A DNA stretch of 64,000 nt from Methanoregula sp. UBA64 (GCF_002502735.1 NZ_DAQC01000001.1:1061212-1125211), one strand, 5' to 3'. Counted from the first letter of the stretch, positions 42,268 to 51,943 are shown. The notes: generated from the sequence alone by a model not told the origin. Program-made: numbers and translations.

Positions 42268-42327
42268 TATAGTATTCCTATCAACGATCTGATCCATCGT
42301 TGAATCCGAATATAAGAGCATACTATA
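42268..42327 (+). promoter_or_regulatory. Nested inverted repeat at the PIN-ATPase start site
   Basis: TCAACGAT (42281-42288) is paired with ATCGTTGA (42296-42303), and outside it TATAGTAT (42268-42275) with ATACTATA (42320-42327). The two perfect 8-bp stems cover the predicted start site and 5' leader. It could be an operator for a dimeric regulator or an RNA hairpin that controls translation; the gene itself carries an RNA-binding KH-like end, so autoregulation is possible. Confidence 0.5.
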
Positions 42328-42345
42328 TGAGAGGAGCAATATTTT

Positions 42346-44319
42346 ATGATACTGGTACCAGATACGAGCGTCCTTATTGACGGGCGCATAACATCGATGA
42401 TAAAGGCCGGTGAATACAAAGGAGCAACAATAATCGTCCCTGAAGCGGTCATCGCAGAACTCGAGGCCCAGGCAAACAATGGACGCGAAATAGGGTTCTC
42501 GGGCTTAAACGAGCTCCAGTCGCTCTGCAAGATGGCCGAGGAAAAAACGATAGAACTCAAATTCTCCGGTATACGCCCCTCGCTCGAGCAGGTCAAGCTC
42601 GCAAGCGGCGGCGAGATCGATTCGATGATCAGGGGGATTGCCATTGAGAACGCTGCACGATTTATCACGAGCGACAACGTGCAGGCAGAAGTGGCACGGG
42701 CAAAAGGGCTCGATGTCATTTACCTGAAACCGCAGGTCACGGATTTTGTCCCGCTCGGGATCGACCAGTTCTTCGACGAGCACACCATTGCCGTCTACCT
42801 AAAGGAACGCGTCTCCCCGATGGCAAAGAAAGGCACGATAAACGACATGAAACTCGTGAAGATCCGCGACCAGCCAACGAGTGAATACGAGCTGCGGAAC
42901 CTTGCGCAGGAGATCCTCGAACGGGCAAAACGCGACCCGGACGGATTTATCGAGGTCGAAAAGCGGGGCATCACGGTCGTCCAGATCGGGTCCATGCGCA
43001 TCGCGATAGCGAGAAGACCCTTCTCTGACGGCATGGAGATCACCGCAGTCCGCCCGATTGTCGACGTAACGCTCGACAACTACGCAAAGTCAGATCTCAT
43101 CAAAAAGAGGATCGTCTCCGAGAAGCGGGGGCTCATTATCGCCGGTTCGCCCGGCGCCGGCAAGACCACGCTCGCCCAGGGGATCGCAACCTTCCTCTCC
43201 GACAGCGGGTATGTGGTAAAGACCATGGAGGCTCCCCGCGAGCTCCAGGTGCCCGACCAGATCACGCAGTACACGATGCTCGACGGCAGCATGGCAAACA
43301 CTGCCGATGTCCTCCTGCTCGTGCGCCCCGACTTTGTCATCTTCGACGAACTCCGGAAGAACGAGGACTTTTCGGTCTTCTCCGACATGCGCCTCGCCGG
43401 CCTCGGCATGGTCGGCGTGATCCACGCCAACAGCGTCCAGGAAGCGCTCCAGCGCTTCTCGGACCGGGTGGACTTCTCAGTCCTCTCCCAGGTGGTCAAC
43501 ACCATCGTGTTCCTGGATAAGGGCGTCATCACCCGGATCTTCGACGTCAGTTTCACCATCAAGGTGCCCGAGGGCATGGCAAGCGAGATGCACATCCGGC
43601 CCGTAACCACGGTTACGGATTCCGAAGCTGGCAGCCTCGTGCTCGACATCTTCCGGTACGACGGCCAGACCATCGTCATGCCGGTGATGGAAGGCACGGC
43701 TGCCCCGGCAGCCTCCGCACCCACCCTCCGGGTCCCGCAGGTCACCAATGTCGGCCAGCCGGTCTCGCCGGTCAACAAGCCGGGCAGCTCGCTTGCAAAC
43801 ATCCCGGATGCGACCCCGAAAAAGGAGAGCGACGACCGGCCCGGCTGGAAGCTCACCGAAAAGGAGATCCAGCGCGAGATCGGACGCTACACCGACGGCG
43901 AAGTGGATGTCCAGATGATCAGCGACACCAAAGCCGTTGTCTACATCGACGACAAGGATGTGCCGGCCGCTATCGGGAAGGGCGGCAAGAACGTCTCGGC
44001 AATCGTTAACAAGATCGGCATCGGCATCGACATCAAGCCGCGGACCGACCTTGACCGGCAGCAGGCCCAGCCGCAGAAGCCGGAAGCGGAGTTCTCTGCC
44101 GGCACGGGGATCAAGATCCAGACCGACAAGAAACAGCTCGTGATCCTTGCCCCCGAACAGTCCGGCAAGATCGTCGATGTATTTGCCGGGAAAGAGTACC
44201 TCTTCACGGCGACCGTGAACGAGACCGGCGAGATCAGCCTTGCAAAGAACTCGAGCATTGCGCAGGAAATGATCCGGCGTTACCAGAACAACGAGAACAT
44301 CAAGCTGCGGCCGGTATAG
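42346..44319 (+). CDS. PIN-domain/AAA-type ATPase with KH-like domain (PINA)
   Basis: A 657-residue archaeal fusion. The N-terminal PIN domain (residues 1-about 130) starts I-L-V-P-D-T-S-V-L-I-D-G and contains acidic catalytic-type residues D6, D13 and E41. The ATPase (about 240-490) has Walker A G-S-P-G-A-G-K-T-T at about 268 and D-F-V-I-F-D-E near Walker B. The C-terminus has a KH-like G-K-G-G-K-N-V-S-A-I loop at about 545-554. PINA of Sulfolobus works with Hjc in DNA recombination; here the KH domain suggests RNA or DNA binding. leuS follows. Confidence 0.9.
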   Translation: MILVPDTSVLIDGRITSMIKAGEYKGATIIVPEAVIAELEAQANNGREIGFSGLNELQSLCKMAEEKTIELKFSGIRPSLEQVKLASGGEIDSMIRGIAIENAARFITSDNVQAEVARAKGLDVIYLKPQVTDFVPLGIDQFFDEHTIAVYLKERVSPMAKKGTINDMKLVKIRDQPTSEYELRNLAQEILERAKRDPDGFIEVEKRGITVVQIGSMRIAIARRPFSDGMEITAVRPIVDVTLDNYAKSDLIKKRIVSEKRGLIIAGSPGAGKTTLAQGIATFLSDSGYVVKTMEAPRELQVPDQITQYTMLDGSMANTADVLLLVRPDFVIFDELRKNEDFSVFSDMRLAGLGMVGVIHANSVQEALQRFSDRVDFSVLSQVVNTIVFLDKGVITRIFDVSFTIKVPEGMASEMHIRPVTTVTDSEAGSLVLDIFRYDGQTIVMPVMEGTAAPAASAPTLRVPQVTNVGQPVSPVNKPGSSLANIPDATPKKESDDRPGWKLTEKEIQREIGRYTDGEVDVQMISDTKAVVYIDDKDVPAAIGKGGKNVSAIVNKIGIGIDIKPRTDLDRQQAQPQKPEAEFSAGTGIKIQTDKKQLVILAPEQSGKIVDVFAGKEYLFTATVNETGEISLAKNSSIAQEMIRRYQNNENIKLRPV

Positions 44320-44328
44320 GAAAGTTGG

Positions 44329-44339
44329 AGATTTATACC
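44329..44339 (+). promoter_or_regulatory. leuS promoter
   Basis: AGATTTATACC is a TATA box about 40 bases before the TTG at 44379, giving a short leader. Confidence 0.55.
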
Positions 44340-44378
44340 CTAGCAGTTCCCATAATGTGAGGAGAAGGTGAAGGGATT

Positions 44379-47159
44379 TTGAGCGAATTCGATCTGGGAA
44401 AATTTGAGGAAGAGGCCCACGAACGATGGCTCCATGCGTTCGAGGCCAACCCCTCCAGTAAGGAGAAGTTCTATATCACCGTCGCGTTCCCGTACCCGAG
44501 CGGTGCAATGCACGTCGGTCACGGCCGTACCTATATCGTGCCCGATGTGATTGCACGGTTCTGGCGGATGCGGGGCAAACAGGTGCTTTTCCCGATGGCG
44601 TTCCACGTCACGGGCGCACCGGTGGTCGGCATCTCAAAGAGGATCGCACGGAAAGACGAGAAGACAATCCGGCTCTACCGCGACCTGTACAAGGTACCGC
44701 AGAATGTGCTCGACGGGTTTGTTGACCCGCTTACCATCGTCAAGCATTTTGCCGCCGAATACCAGCGCGTGATGACCTCCTGCGGCCTTTCCATTGACTG
44801 GCGCAGGCGCTTTATCACGGTCGATCCGACCTACAGCAAGTTCGTCGAGTGGCAGTGGAAACACCTGTACGAGGCAGGCCACGTGATCAAGGGCGTCCAC
44901 CCGGTCCGGTACTGCACGGTCGATGACAACCCGGTCGGGGACCACGACCTTCTCGAAGGGGACAAGGCAGAAGTGATCAAGTTCACGCTCGTCATGTTCC
45001 ACTATGGCGATGCCCTCATCCCCACCGCCACCCTCCGGCCCGAGACGATCCACGGGGTCACGAACCTCTGGGCAAACCCGAACGTCACCTACGTGAAGGC
45101 TATCGTTGACGGCAAAGCCTGGATCATCTCGAAAGATGCCGCCGAGAAGCTCGTGCTCCAGGACCACACAGTCGAGATCAGGGAAGAAGTCCCGGGAAAA
45201 GACCTCATCGACAAGACCGTGAGCCACCCGCTCTGCGGTACCGTCCCGATCCTCCCCGCCGATTTCGTTGACCCCGACATGGCGACCGGCATGGTCATGA
45301 GCGTGCCCGCCCATGCACCGTTCGACTATATTGCCCTCCGCGACCTCCAGCAGCAGGGAAAATACGCCACTATCAGGCCCGTCCCGCTGATCAAGGTCGA
45401 AGGCTACGGCGAAGTCCCGGCGCAGGACGCTGTTGAAAAGGCAGGGATCAAACACCAGATGGACAGCCGGATGGATGCCCTCACGCAGGAGATCTACTCT
45501 GCCGAGTTCTCGAAGGGGAAACTCTTCCCCCAGTTCGGCGGCAAGCCCGTCCGGGTTGCCCGTGAGGACATGGCGCAGGAGATGCTCGACAAGTACGGCT
45601 CGGTCGTTATGTACGAGTTCGACCAGCGTCCCGTCATCTGCCGGTGCGGCAACAAGGTAAAAGTCAAGATCCTCCACGACCAGTGGTTCCTGAAGTACAG
45701 CGACCCCGCATGGAAGCAGCAGGTGAGCGACCACTTAAAGGACATGGCACTCGTGCCCCCCGAGGTCCGGGCGGAGTTCGACCGGACGGTCGGCTGGCTT
45801 AAGGACTGGGCCTGCACCCGCCGTGTCGGTCTTGGCACGAAATTCCCGTGGGATACCAAGCAGCTCATCGAACCCCTCTCTGACTCGACCGTGTACATGT
45901 CGTATTACACGATCGCCCACAAGATCCGCGAGATGGAGCCAAAGCTCCTCACCCCCGAGGTCTTCGATTACATCTTCCTCGGGAAGAAGTCTCCGGACCT
46001 CCCCGAGAAGAAGAAGCTCGATGCAATGCGGGAAGAGTTCCTGTACTGGTACCCGTACGACTTCCGGTTCTCGGCAAAGGACCTGATCAGCAACCACCTC
46101 ACCTTCCAGATCTTCCACCACGTAACGATCTTCCCGAAAGACAAGCTCCCGAAGGGCATGGTCGTCTTCGGCATGGGCCTTTTAAACGGCGCAAAGATGT
46201 CCTCCTCGAAGGGGAATGTTTTCCTCCTCGAAGATGCGGTCAGCGAGTTCGGCGCCGATACGGTCCGTATGTTTTTGACCGGCAGCGCCGAGCCGTGGCA
46301 GGACTTTGACTGGAGAAACGAGCTCGTCCTCTCCACGAAAAAGCAGATCGAACGGTTCTATGCAACCATCAGGGAGCTCAAAGATGTCAGAGGCGAGCCG
46401 CAGGATATCGACAAGTGGCTCGTAAGCCGGCTCCAGGAGCATGTGGCAAAGATGACTGCGGCCCTGGACAACTTCCAGACCCGGCAGGCGCTCCAGGAGG
46501 CATCCTTCGGCATCGAGACCGATCTCAAGTGGTACCGCCGCAGGCTGCCCGAGGGGTCGAACGGCAGCAGCGAGCTTGCCACGCTCTGTTCGGTCTGGAC
46601 CCGGCTCCTTTCACCGTTCATCCCGTTCACCACCGAGCACCTCTGGAAGGAGCTGGGCAATAAGGACATGGTCTCCTTTGCGGAGTGGCCGGTTGCGGAC
46701 TCGAAGCTGATCAATACGAAGATCGAGCTCTCCGAAGAGCTCCTTGCCCGGACGGTCGAGGATGTCGAGTCGATTAAAAAGCTGATCCAGATCACCCCGA
46801 AATCGATCACCATCGTGCTCGCCCCCGCGTGGAAGCATGAGGTATTCCGGACGATTGCACAGTCGACCGACCGGAACACGGTGATAAAAGAGATCATGAA
46901 GAACGATGCCATGAAGAAGCGGGGCAAAGAGGCCACCGATGCGGCAAAACAGTGCACCACGCTCATCCACCGCCTGCCCCCGCAGATCGTGGAACAGCTC
47001 GCAGAGGAGCCCTTAAACGAGCGTGCGGTCTTTGAGGCTGCGAAAGCCTTCCTCGAACGCGAGTTTGGCATCCCGGTCCACATTGCAGATGCGGAATCGA
47101 GCGGCCATGCAAAAGGCGCAACCGCCCTGCCGTTCAAGCCGGCGATCGTGATCGAGTAA
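44379..47159 (+). CDS. leuS: Leucyl-tRNA synthetase
   Basis: A 926-residue class I synthetase of archaeal/eukaryotic type. It has the H-V-G-H-G-R signature near residue 47 (HIGH motif variant) and K-M-S-S-S-K-G near residue 607 (KMSKS motif). The editing domain occupies about 200-400. It begins at TTG (44379), since no ATG lies close to the N-terminus; GAAGG lies a few bases upstream. Length is normal. A T-run after the stop may end transcription. Confidence 0.94.
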   Translation: MSEFDLGKFEEEAHERWLHAFEANPSSKEKFYITVAFPYPSGAMHVGHGRTYIVPDVIARFWRMRGKQVLFPMAFHVTGAPVVGISKRIARKDEKTIRLYRDLYKVPQNVLDGFVDPLTIVKHFAAEYQRVMTSCGLSIDWRRRFITVDPTYSKFVEWQWKHLYEAGHVIKGVHPVRYCTVDDNPVGDHDLLEGDKAEVIKFTLVMFHYGDALIPTATLRPETIHGVTNLWANPNVTYVKAIVDGKAWIISKDAAEKLVLQDHTVEIREEVPGKDLIDKTVSHPLCGTVPILPADFVDPDMATGMVMSVPAHAPFDYIALRDLQQQGKYATIRPVPLIKVEGYGEVPAQDAVEKAGIKHQMDSRMDALTQEIYSAEFSKGKLFPQFGGKPVRVAREDMAQEMLDKYGSVVMYEFDQRPVICRCGNKVKVKILHDQWFLKYSDPAWKQQVSDHLKDMALVPPEVRAEFDRTVGWLKDWACTRRVGLGTKFPWDTKQLIEPLSDSTVYMSYYTIAHKIREMEPKLLTPEVFDYIFLGKKSPDLPEKKKLDAMREEFLYWYPYDFRFSAKDLISNHLTFQIFHHVTIFPKDKLPKGMVVFGMGLLNGAKMSSSKGNVFLLEDAVSEFGADTVRMFLTGSAEPWQDFDWRNELVLSTKKQIERFYATIRELKDVRGEPQDIDKWLVSRLQEHVAKMTAALDNFQTRQALQEASFGIETDLKWYRRRLPEGSNGSSELATLCSVWTRLLSPFIPFTTEHLWKELGNKDMVSFAEWPVADSKLINTKIELSEELLARTVEDVESIKKLIQITPKSITIVLAPAWKHEVFRTIAQSTDRNTVIKEIMKNDAMKKRGKEATDAAKQCTTLIHRLPPQIVEQLAEEPLNERAVFEAAKAFLEREFGIPVHIADAESSGHAKGATALPFKPAIVIE

Positions 47160-47183
47160 TTTTTTTTTTTTTTTACTTTTTTT
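47160..47183 (+). terminator. Poly-T terminator after leuS
   Basis: T-runs broken by AC (47160-47174, then 47177-47183) directly follow the leuS stop, a typical archaeal terminator without need of a hairpin. Confidence 0.6.
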
Positions 47184-47241
47184 TGCGTACACGTGGAGAA
47201 CGGGTTCTCACGGAATGTACGATACGGGGAATACAGGCTCG

Positions 47242-47763
47242 TTACCGGTTCCCGCCATTCACGCTCTCTGCCCGATAACCGTGCGCTGCAAGGATTGCAC
47301 GGACCCGCTCCACCCATGCGGGATCGCCCGCGGGGCTTGCCGGGCAGGGGAGCGGTTTTACCTCCTCGTCCCAGACCCGGGCGAGCACCGGATCGGCGGT
47401 CTGGATATCCGCCCTCCCGACCATCCGGCCCACCGGCACTCCGGTGGCATCGAAAATTACCATGTGGTAACAGCGGAACTCCCGGCAGAGCCGCGGCCGG
47501 GTGGCATGGATGGCACAGACGTGCCCCGGTCCTTTCGGGTTCCGGCGCAGGAAGATACAGCCGTCATGCGATCCGGGCCCGCTACAGGAAAAATCCTCAT
47601 CGATCTCTTCAGCGAATTCCGGCGCAACATGCACCGGGAACACCTCTCCCGAGAGGGTATTTTTGCAGTAATAGTCCCTCTCCGAAAGCTGCCGCTCGAT
47701 CCCGATATACCGGCCAAGACTCCTGCAGCATTTCCCGCAGTGATCGCAGACAAATTCGGCCAT
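47242..47763 (-). CDS. YkgJ-family cysteine cluster protein
   Basis: A 173-residue protein with the CxxCC cluster, D-H-C-G-K-C-C at residues 6-13, later Cys near 28, then C-I-F-L-R at about residue 76 and C-A-I-H-x-x-R-P-x-x-C-R-x-x-x-C in the C-terminal half. The pattern matches the YkgJ family and is thought to bind a metal, perhaps zinc or iron-sulfur, with no settled enzymatic role. It starts at M-A-E-F-V-C and stands alone. Confidence 0.85.
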   Translation of the reverse strand: MAEFVCDHCGKCCRSLGRYIGIERQLSERDYYCKNTLSGEVFPVHVAPEFAEEIDEDFSCSGPGSHDGCIFLRRNPKGPGHVCAIHATRPRLCREFRCYHMVIFDATGVPVGRMVGRADIQTADPVLARVWDEEVKPLPCPASPAGDPAWVERVRAILAAHGYRAESVNGGNR

Positions 47764-47807
47764 AGGTCAGTACCGTAACGGCCGGAATAAAAAAAACACG
47801 TGCGGGG

Positions 47808-48125
47808 TTATTCCCCTTCCACGCTCTTTGCCCGTTTTACCCGTTCTTTCGTGGAGAAGCCGGTCACTGCGTCGAGAAACTTCCGGAAGCGCTTGTTCGT
47901 ATCGATGATAACCTCGTCGTTCACCGAGGAATCGGACTCCGTGTCGATGCGAATTGTTTTGCCGCCGGCACCGCAGGTCGCTTCCAGATTTTTTATTGCG
48001 CCGTAACGGATCCGGTAGGTGTTCCCGGTCTTTTCGGGTTCGACACCAAAACAGTTTTTCAGCTCCGCAACCAGCCGCTCCTCAAGATCTTTTGTTAATC
48101 CGCGCTTGATGGGGTACTCCTGCAT
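47808..48125 (-). CDS. DUF5611-like protein
   Basis: A 105-residue basic protein with the R-G-L-T-K-D-L-E-E-R start and a later D-T-N-K-R-F-R-K-F-L block, matching what I recall of the archaeal DUF5611 family. The function is unknown. It sits divergently 35 bases from the PAC2 gene, suggesting shared promoter sequence. Confidence 0.7.
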   Translation of the reverse strand: MQEYPIKRGLTKDLEERLVAELKNCFGVEPEKTGNTYRIRYGAIKNLEATCGAGGKTIRIDTESDSSVNDEVIIDTNKRFRKFLDAVTGFSTKERVKRAKSVEGE

Positions 48126-48160
48126 ACTCTTTTTTTAGGTTGTGCGTGTATGTTAACTTA

Positions 48161-48889
48161 ATGACGGCAGATGCTTCTAACGATCTTAAGATTTTTTCAA
48201 AACCCCTCTCCAGTGAGGACACGGCCGTGCTCATGGGGTTTCCCGGGAGCGGACTTGTCGGCACCATCGCCCTCCAGTATATGGTCGACCAGATGGAGTT
48301 CGATCTTGTAGGCACCATGACCTCGCGGTACTTCCCGCCGCTTGCCATGATGAACAAGGGGATCATCAACGACCCGGTCCGTATGTATACGAAAAACAAT
48401 ATCGCCGCGATCGTAGCCGATATCCCCATCCACCCGATGATCTGCTATGAGATTTCGAACGGGATCCTCGACTGGCTGGAGCCCTTCAAACCAAAAGAGG
48501 TCCTAACCATTGCCGGGATTGTAACAAATGAGCCCGAAAAACGGGTATTCGGAGTCGCAACAACCCCGGAGGCATTAAAGCGGATCGAGGAGCACACCCA
48601 GGTCCTCCCCGTCGGAAGCATCTCGGGGATTGCATCGAGCATTCTGACCGGCTGTAAGATCCGGGGCATCCCGGCCTACGGTCTTCTCGGGGAGACGGTG
48701 AACGCACCCGACCCGCGCTCGTCGGCGGCAACCATCGAGGTGCTCAACAAGATGTACAACCTCGGCCTCGATGTCAAGCCTCTCCTCGAACAGGCAGAGG
48801 AGATCGAGCAGAGCATGCACAAGTTATCCGAAGAAGTCCAGCAGTCTGCGGATGCCACGCCGAAAAAAGATCTGCCGATGTACGGGTGA
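48161..48889 (+). CDS. PAC2-family proteasome assembly chaperone-like protein
   Basis: A 242-residue PAC2-superfamily protein, related to the eukaryotic proteasome assembly chaperones, with the conserved M-G-F-P-G-S-G-L-V-G-T segment at about residues 23-33 and S-I-S-G-I-A-S-S-I-L near 150. Archaeal members may help the 20S proteasome or act as ATP-grasp-adjacent proteins. The ATG at 48161 is preferred over 48140, whose first residues lack homology. DUF473 follows seven bases later. Confidence 0.85.
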   Translation: MTADASNDLKIFSKPLSSEDTAVLMGFPGSGLVGTIALQYMVDQMEFDLVGTMTSRYFPPLAMMNKGIINDPVRMYTKNNIAAIVADIPIHPMICYEISNGILDWLEPFKPKEVLTIAGIVTNEPEKRVFGVATTPEALKRIEEHTQVLPVGSISGIASSILTGCKIRGIPAYGLLGETVNAPDPRSSAATIEVLNKMYNLGLDVKPLLEQAEEIEQSMHKLSEEVQQSADATPKKDLPMYG

Positions 48890-48895
48890 TCTGTC

Positions 48896-49294
48896 ATGAA
48901 ATGCGCTGCACTCACCAGTATTTCGCCCGATGTGATCCGCGATCTGCGGTCGGGACGGCCCCGGACCATCGAACTCCAGAGCACGCATAACATTGTGACC
49001 CTTGCCGATGTGGAACCGGGCCCTGATGTACATATCTTTATGACCTCGATCGATACCGAGGACTTAAGCCCCGGGGATTCCGGGATCTGCGTTTACCTGA
49101 TATCGTCAGCGATCTCGATGAAACGGATTGTAGAGTTTTCGCAGGGGACTTACTACGAGGAGCGGGAGCGGATGTCCGCACGGATACAGGTAAAATACTG
49201 CGCATCCTCCGTGGTAAAAGAGGTCTTCCACGAAGGGATCTGTTCACCGACGCAGGTGGAAGTGCTCAAATCGTCCTGCTACCACGCGGGATAA
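48896..49294 (+). CDS. DUF473 protein
   Basis: A 132-residue archaeal protein starting M-K-C-A-A-L-T-S-I-S, with R-T-I-E-L-Q-S and a C-terminal Cys (S-S-C-Y-H), matching DUF473. No function is known. It is cotranscribed with the PAC2 gene (seven-base gap). Confidence 0.8.
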   Translation: MKCAALTSISPDVIRDLRSGRPRTIELQSTHNIVTLADVEPGPDVHIFMTSIDTEDLSPGDSGICVYLISSAISMKRIVEFSQGTYYEERERMSARIQVKYCASSVVKEVFHEGICSPTQVEVLKSSCYHAG

Positions 49295-49378
49295 CCGGCA
49301 TTCTTTTTTTATTTTGTTTTTGGAAAACGGTGTTTTCCGTATAAATCCGGTCCCTATAAAAAAAGTATGGCGGGAGTA

Positions 49379-50422
49379 TCAGACCGTCCTGCGGAGCACA
49401 AGTGCTGCAAGGCCGACTGCACCGATGATAACGAGCCCTTCAACCGGGGAAGCTTTCGTTGTGGTCGGTTTGGCCCAGGAGGTAGGAATCTTTACCGTAG
49501 TGACCTTTAACGATGTTTTTACCGTTGTCGGTGTCGATGTCGGTACCGTTGTCGCGGTCGCCGTCACTGCCTGGGAGAGATCGGCGACGATGGTGGTATT
49601 GCTGCCATACGTCACCTTGACGGACTTTGACCAGGTGGAATACCCGTCCATGGTGAGTTTGACGGTGTGGGAACCGACCGCAAGACCCGGGATAATACAG
49701 GGAGATACTCCCTTGTAGGTTGAATCCACATAGACGCTTGCCCCGGCGGGCGTGGAGGAGAGATCGATGGTTCCTACCTTATCGGTCGTAACCACAAAGG
49801 ACAGCCCGCACTTCTCGGCGCCGGTCGAATCTTTGACGCAGATCTGGTACGTATCCGGACTCACCGTTGACAGATCGAACGTACCGGTAACGGAAGTCGC
49901 GGTTATGGTTCCAAGACTCGCCGTGAGGTTGGTGTAGTCCGAATTGAACAGGTACAGGCTGGAGACCGAGGACAGGCCGGTTCCCGCAACGGTAACTCCC
50001 ACGCTCGACGTATTTGCCTGTGCAGTGGCTGGCGTGACAGATGATAGCGTCATCGTGCTCTGCACGGTAAACGGGGTTGGAGAGGTAGCAAAACTCCCGT
50101 CCTGGTTGGTTACGACAACGTCCCAGGTCCCGGCAGCTGCTCCGTACAGGGGAAAATTACAGGTGAGCGTCGTGGTACTGCTCCCCGGAGAAGCGATTGT
50201 GGCGGTGATATTGCTCTGCCCGGATTTTCTGAGCACCACCGATCCGAGGCTGGGGGTCAGATTGAAGTTCGATCCGGAGATCACGACATTGGTGAGCGTG
50301 CCGCTGTTATAGCCCGAGGAAGGACTGATACTGGTAATTGAGGGGTCTGCGGCAACAGGGGTGGCAAGAGTGACCAGCAGGAGGATCCATGCTAGGCACG
50401 CCAAAAAATGTGAGCCTTTCAT
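49379..50422 (-). CDS. TIG (IPT)-PEGA surface protein, paralogue 1
   Basis: A 347-residue exported protein: signal helix at residues 6-25, two IPT/TIG beta-sandwich domains (residues about 27-200, both starting I/L-S-x-x-x-P-x-x-x), a PEGA domain (about 210-275, S-T-P-A-G-A-S-V-Y-V-D and G-L-A-V-G-S-H-T-V-K), a Thr-rich linker and a C-terminal helix followed by Arg-Arg. The end reads A-S-P-V-E-G... then membrane helix, shared with the next gene. It is probably a cell-surface anchor or S-layer-associated protein. Confidence 0.85.
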   Translation of the reverse strand: MKGSHFLACLAWILLLVTLATPVAADPSITSISPSSGYNSGTLTNVVISGSNFNLTPSLGSVVLRKSGQSNITATIASPGSSTTTLTCNFPLYGAAAGTWDVVVTNQDGSFATSPTPFTVQSTMTLSSVTPATAQANTSSVGVTVAGTGLSSVSSLYLFNSDYTNLTASLGTITATSVTGTFDLSTVSPDTYQICVKDSTGAEKCGLSFVVTTDKVGTIDLSSTPAGASVYVDSTYKGVSPCIIPGLAVGSHTVKLTMDGYSTWSKSVKVTYGSNTTIVADLSQAVTATATTVPTSTPTTVKTSLKVTTVKIPTSWAKPTTTKASPVEGLVIIGAVGLAALVLRRTV

Positions 50423-50442
50423 ATACTACTTTGCTTCTTTCA

Positions 50443-50454
50443 GATTTTATAAAG
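50443..50454 (-). promoter_or_regulatory. Promoter of the first TIG-PEGA gene
   Basis: The minus strand reads CTTTATAAAATC, about 20 bases before the ATG at 50422, which indicates a leaderless transcript. Confidence 0.6.
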
Positions 50455-50643
50455 GATACGGTGAAACTATAAAAATAACCTGTTGGGTTTTCATCTGGCC
50501 GCAGGAAGCGAAACCCAGACAAAATATCGGCTCTTCCTGGGAGAGGTAGGCCCGGGAAAATACCGTGATTTCCCCGGACTGACGGTACAATACCGGATAG
50601 CGGGGGTATGATATCCGGAAAGGGAGCCATCCGGTTAAAAAAA

Positions 50644-51717
50644 TTATTTTTTCCGGCGGAGAACCACAATCCCCAGACCAATGGCGCCGAGCACGACTGC
50701 CCCCTCAACCGGAGAAACCTTTGTGGTTGTTGCCGCTGCGGTTGTTATCTTGGGGTACGTTGTCGGTACCTTTATCGTCGTTACGGGTATCACCGTCTTG
50801 ATAGTAGTTGGCATCGGGGTCGGCGGATTAGTAATAACGGCTGTTGCCATCGCGGTCAGTTCTGCATCAACCGTTGTCGTGTCACCTGATGTAACCTTTA
50901 CAATTTTCGACCAGTCCACATACCCGTCTTTTGTAATTTTTACTATATGCGAACCCACCGTGAGACCTGTTGCCGCATAGGGAGTTGTGCCTACAGAAGC
51001 CGTATCGATATACACGGTTGCTCCTGAGGGGGATGACGAAATATCAATCTCGCCCACTTCATCGGTGGTGACTTCGAAGGTAACCGACGAGGAACATTTG
51101 ACCGCTCCCACAGAATCCATGACACATACTTTGTAGGTCTCTTCGGATGCATCCGTCAGATCGAACGTCCCGGTAACCGTTGTTGAACCCGCAGAGATAT
51201 CTGATGTGGTGATGTTGTCGTAACCGCTCTTATAGAGGTAGACCTCAGTTACATCGGACAGGCTGGTGCCGGTCAGGGTAAATGACGCATCATCGGTATT
51301 GGTCTTTGCATACGTTGGAGAGATTGACGACAGGGTCATGTCATCGGAGATCGTAAACCCGTCATAGGTACTCTCCGACCCGTCATCATTGACCACCACA
51401 ACAGTCCAGGTACCCTTTGTTATTGATGATGAAATTCTACTGCTGGAGAATACCGCCACAATTTTTGTAGTACTCTTGGAGGAAATTGAGGCGGCGGTAA
51501 TATTATCTTCTCCATCCATCATGAGCCGGACATATTTGTACGAGCTCGAGGTGGGCAGATCAAAACCGGTACCTGTGATAGTCATCGTAACCGAATTGCC
51601 ACGATAGGCAGATGTCGGGCTGATACCCGAAATCGCCGGATCGGCTGCAACAGGTACTGCAAGTGTGAGCAGCAGAATCATCCCTGCAAGAAATATGAGG
51701 AAAATTGAATGTTTCAT
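50644..51717 (-). CDS. TIG (IPT)-PEGA surface protein, paralogue 2
   Basis: A 357-residue paralogue of the 49379 gene, with the same order: signal helix, two TIG domains, PEGA (S-S-P-S-G-A-T-V-Y-I-D), Thr-rich linker and a C-terminal S-P-V-E-G, helix and basic tail V-L-R-R-K-K. The ATG at 51717 has GGGATGA upstream; the ATG at 51726 gives only three more residues. The TATA-like box at 51757-51768 lies upstream. The pair arose by tandem duplication. Confidence 0.85.
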   Translation of the reverse strand: MKHSIFLIFLAGMILLLTLAVPVAADPAISGISPTSAYRGNSVTMTITGTGFDLPTSSSYKYVRLMMDGEDNITAASISSKSTTKIVAVFSSSRISSSITKGTWTVVVVNDDGSESTYDGFTISDDMTLSSISPTYAKTNTDDASFTLTGTSLSDVTEVYLYKSGYDNITTSDISAGSTTVTGTFDLTDASEETYKVCVMDSVGAVKCSSSVTFEVTTDEVGEIDISSSPSGATVYIDTASVGTTPYAATGLTVGSHIVKITKDGYVDWSKIVKVTSGDTTTVDAELTAMATAVITNPPTPMPTTIKTVIPVTTIKVPTTYPKITTAAATTTKVSPVEGAVVLGAIGLGIVVLRRKK

Positions 51718-51756
51718 GGTCGTCATCCCTTATTGTAAGGTTCTACCTCGCAAAAG

Positions 51757-51768
51757 GGGATATATTGA
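51757..51768 (-). promoter_or_regulatory. Promoter of the second TIG-PEGA gene
   Basis: CTCAATATATCC on the minus strand is a TATA-like element about 40 bases before the ATG. Confidence 0.5.
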
Positions 51769-51943
51769 GTTCATAGGAGGGCGGAATAATTGAACCGGGG
51801 AGTATTAATTAACCCTTTACAGGAGCCGGTAAACAAGGCCAATCCAGGCAGATACTACTTCCACGAGTCTTCAGATACTCGTTCCCTCCTAGGGAGGACA
51901 CAGATTAATTAGCCCGGACCACGAACCTAATAGGCGTCATAAG

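Noticed and set aside
51770..51940. Small hairpins (ACGAGT...ACTCGT and CCTCC...GGAGG) before tRNA-Arg
   Set aside because: Stems of only five or six bases with no T-run or clear transcript; considered chance.
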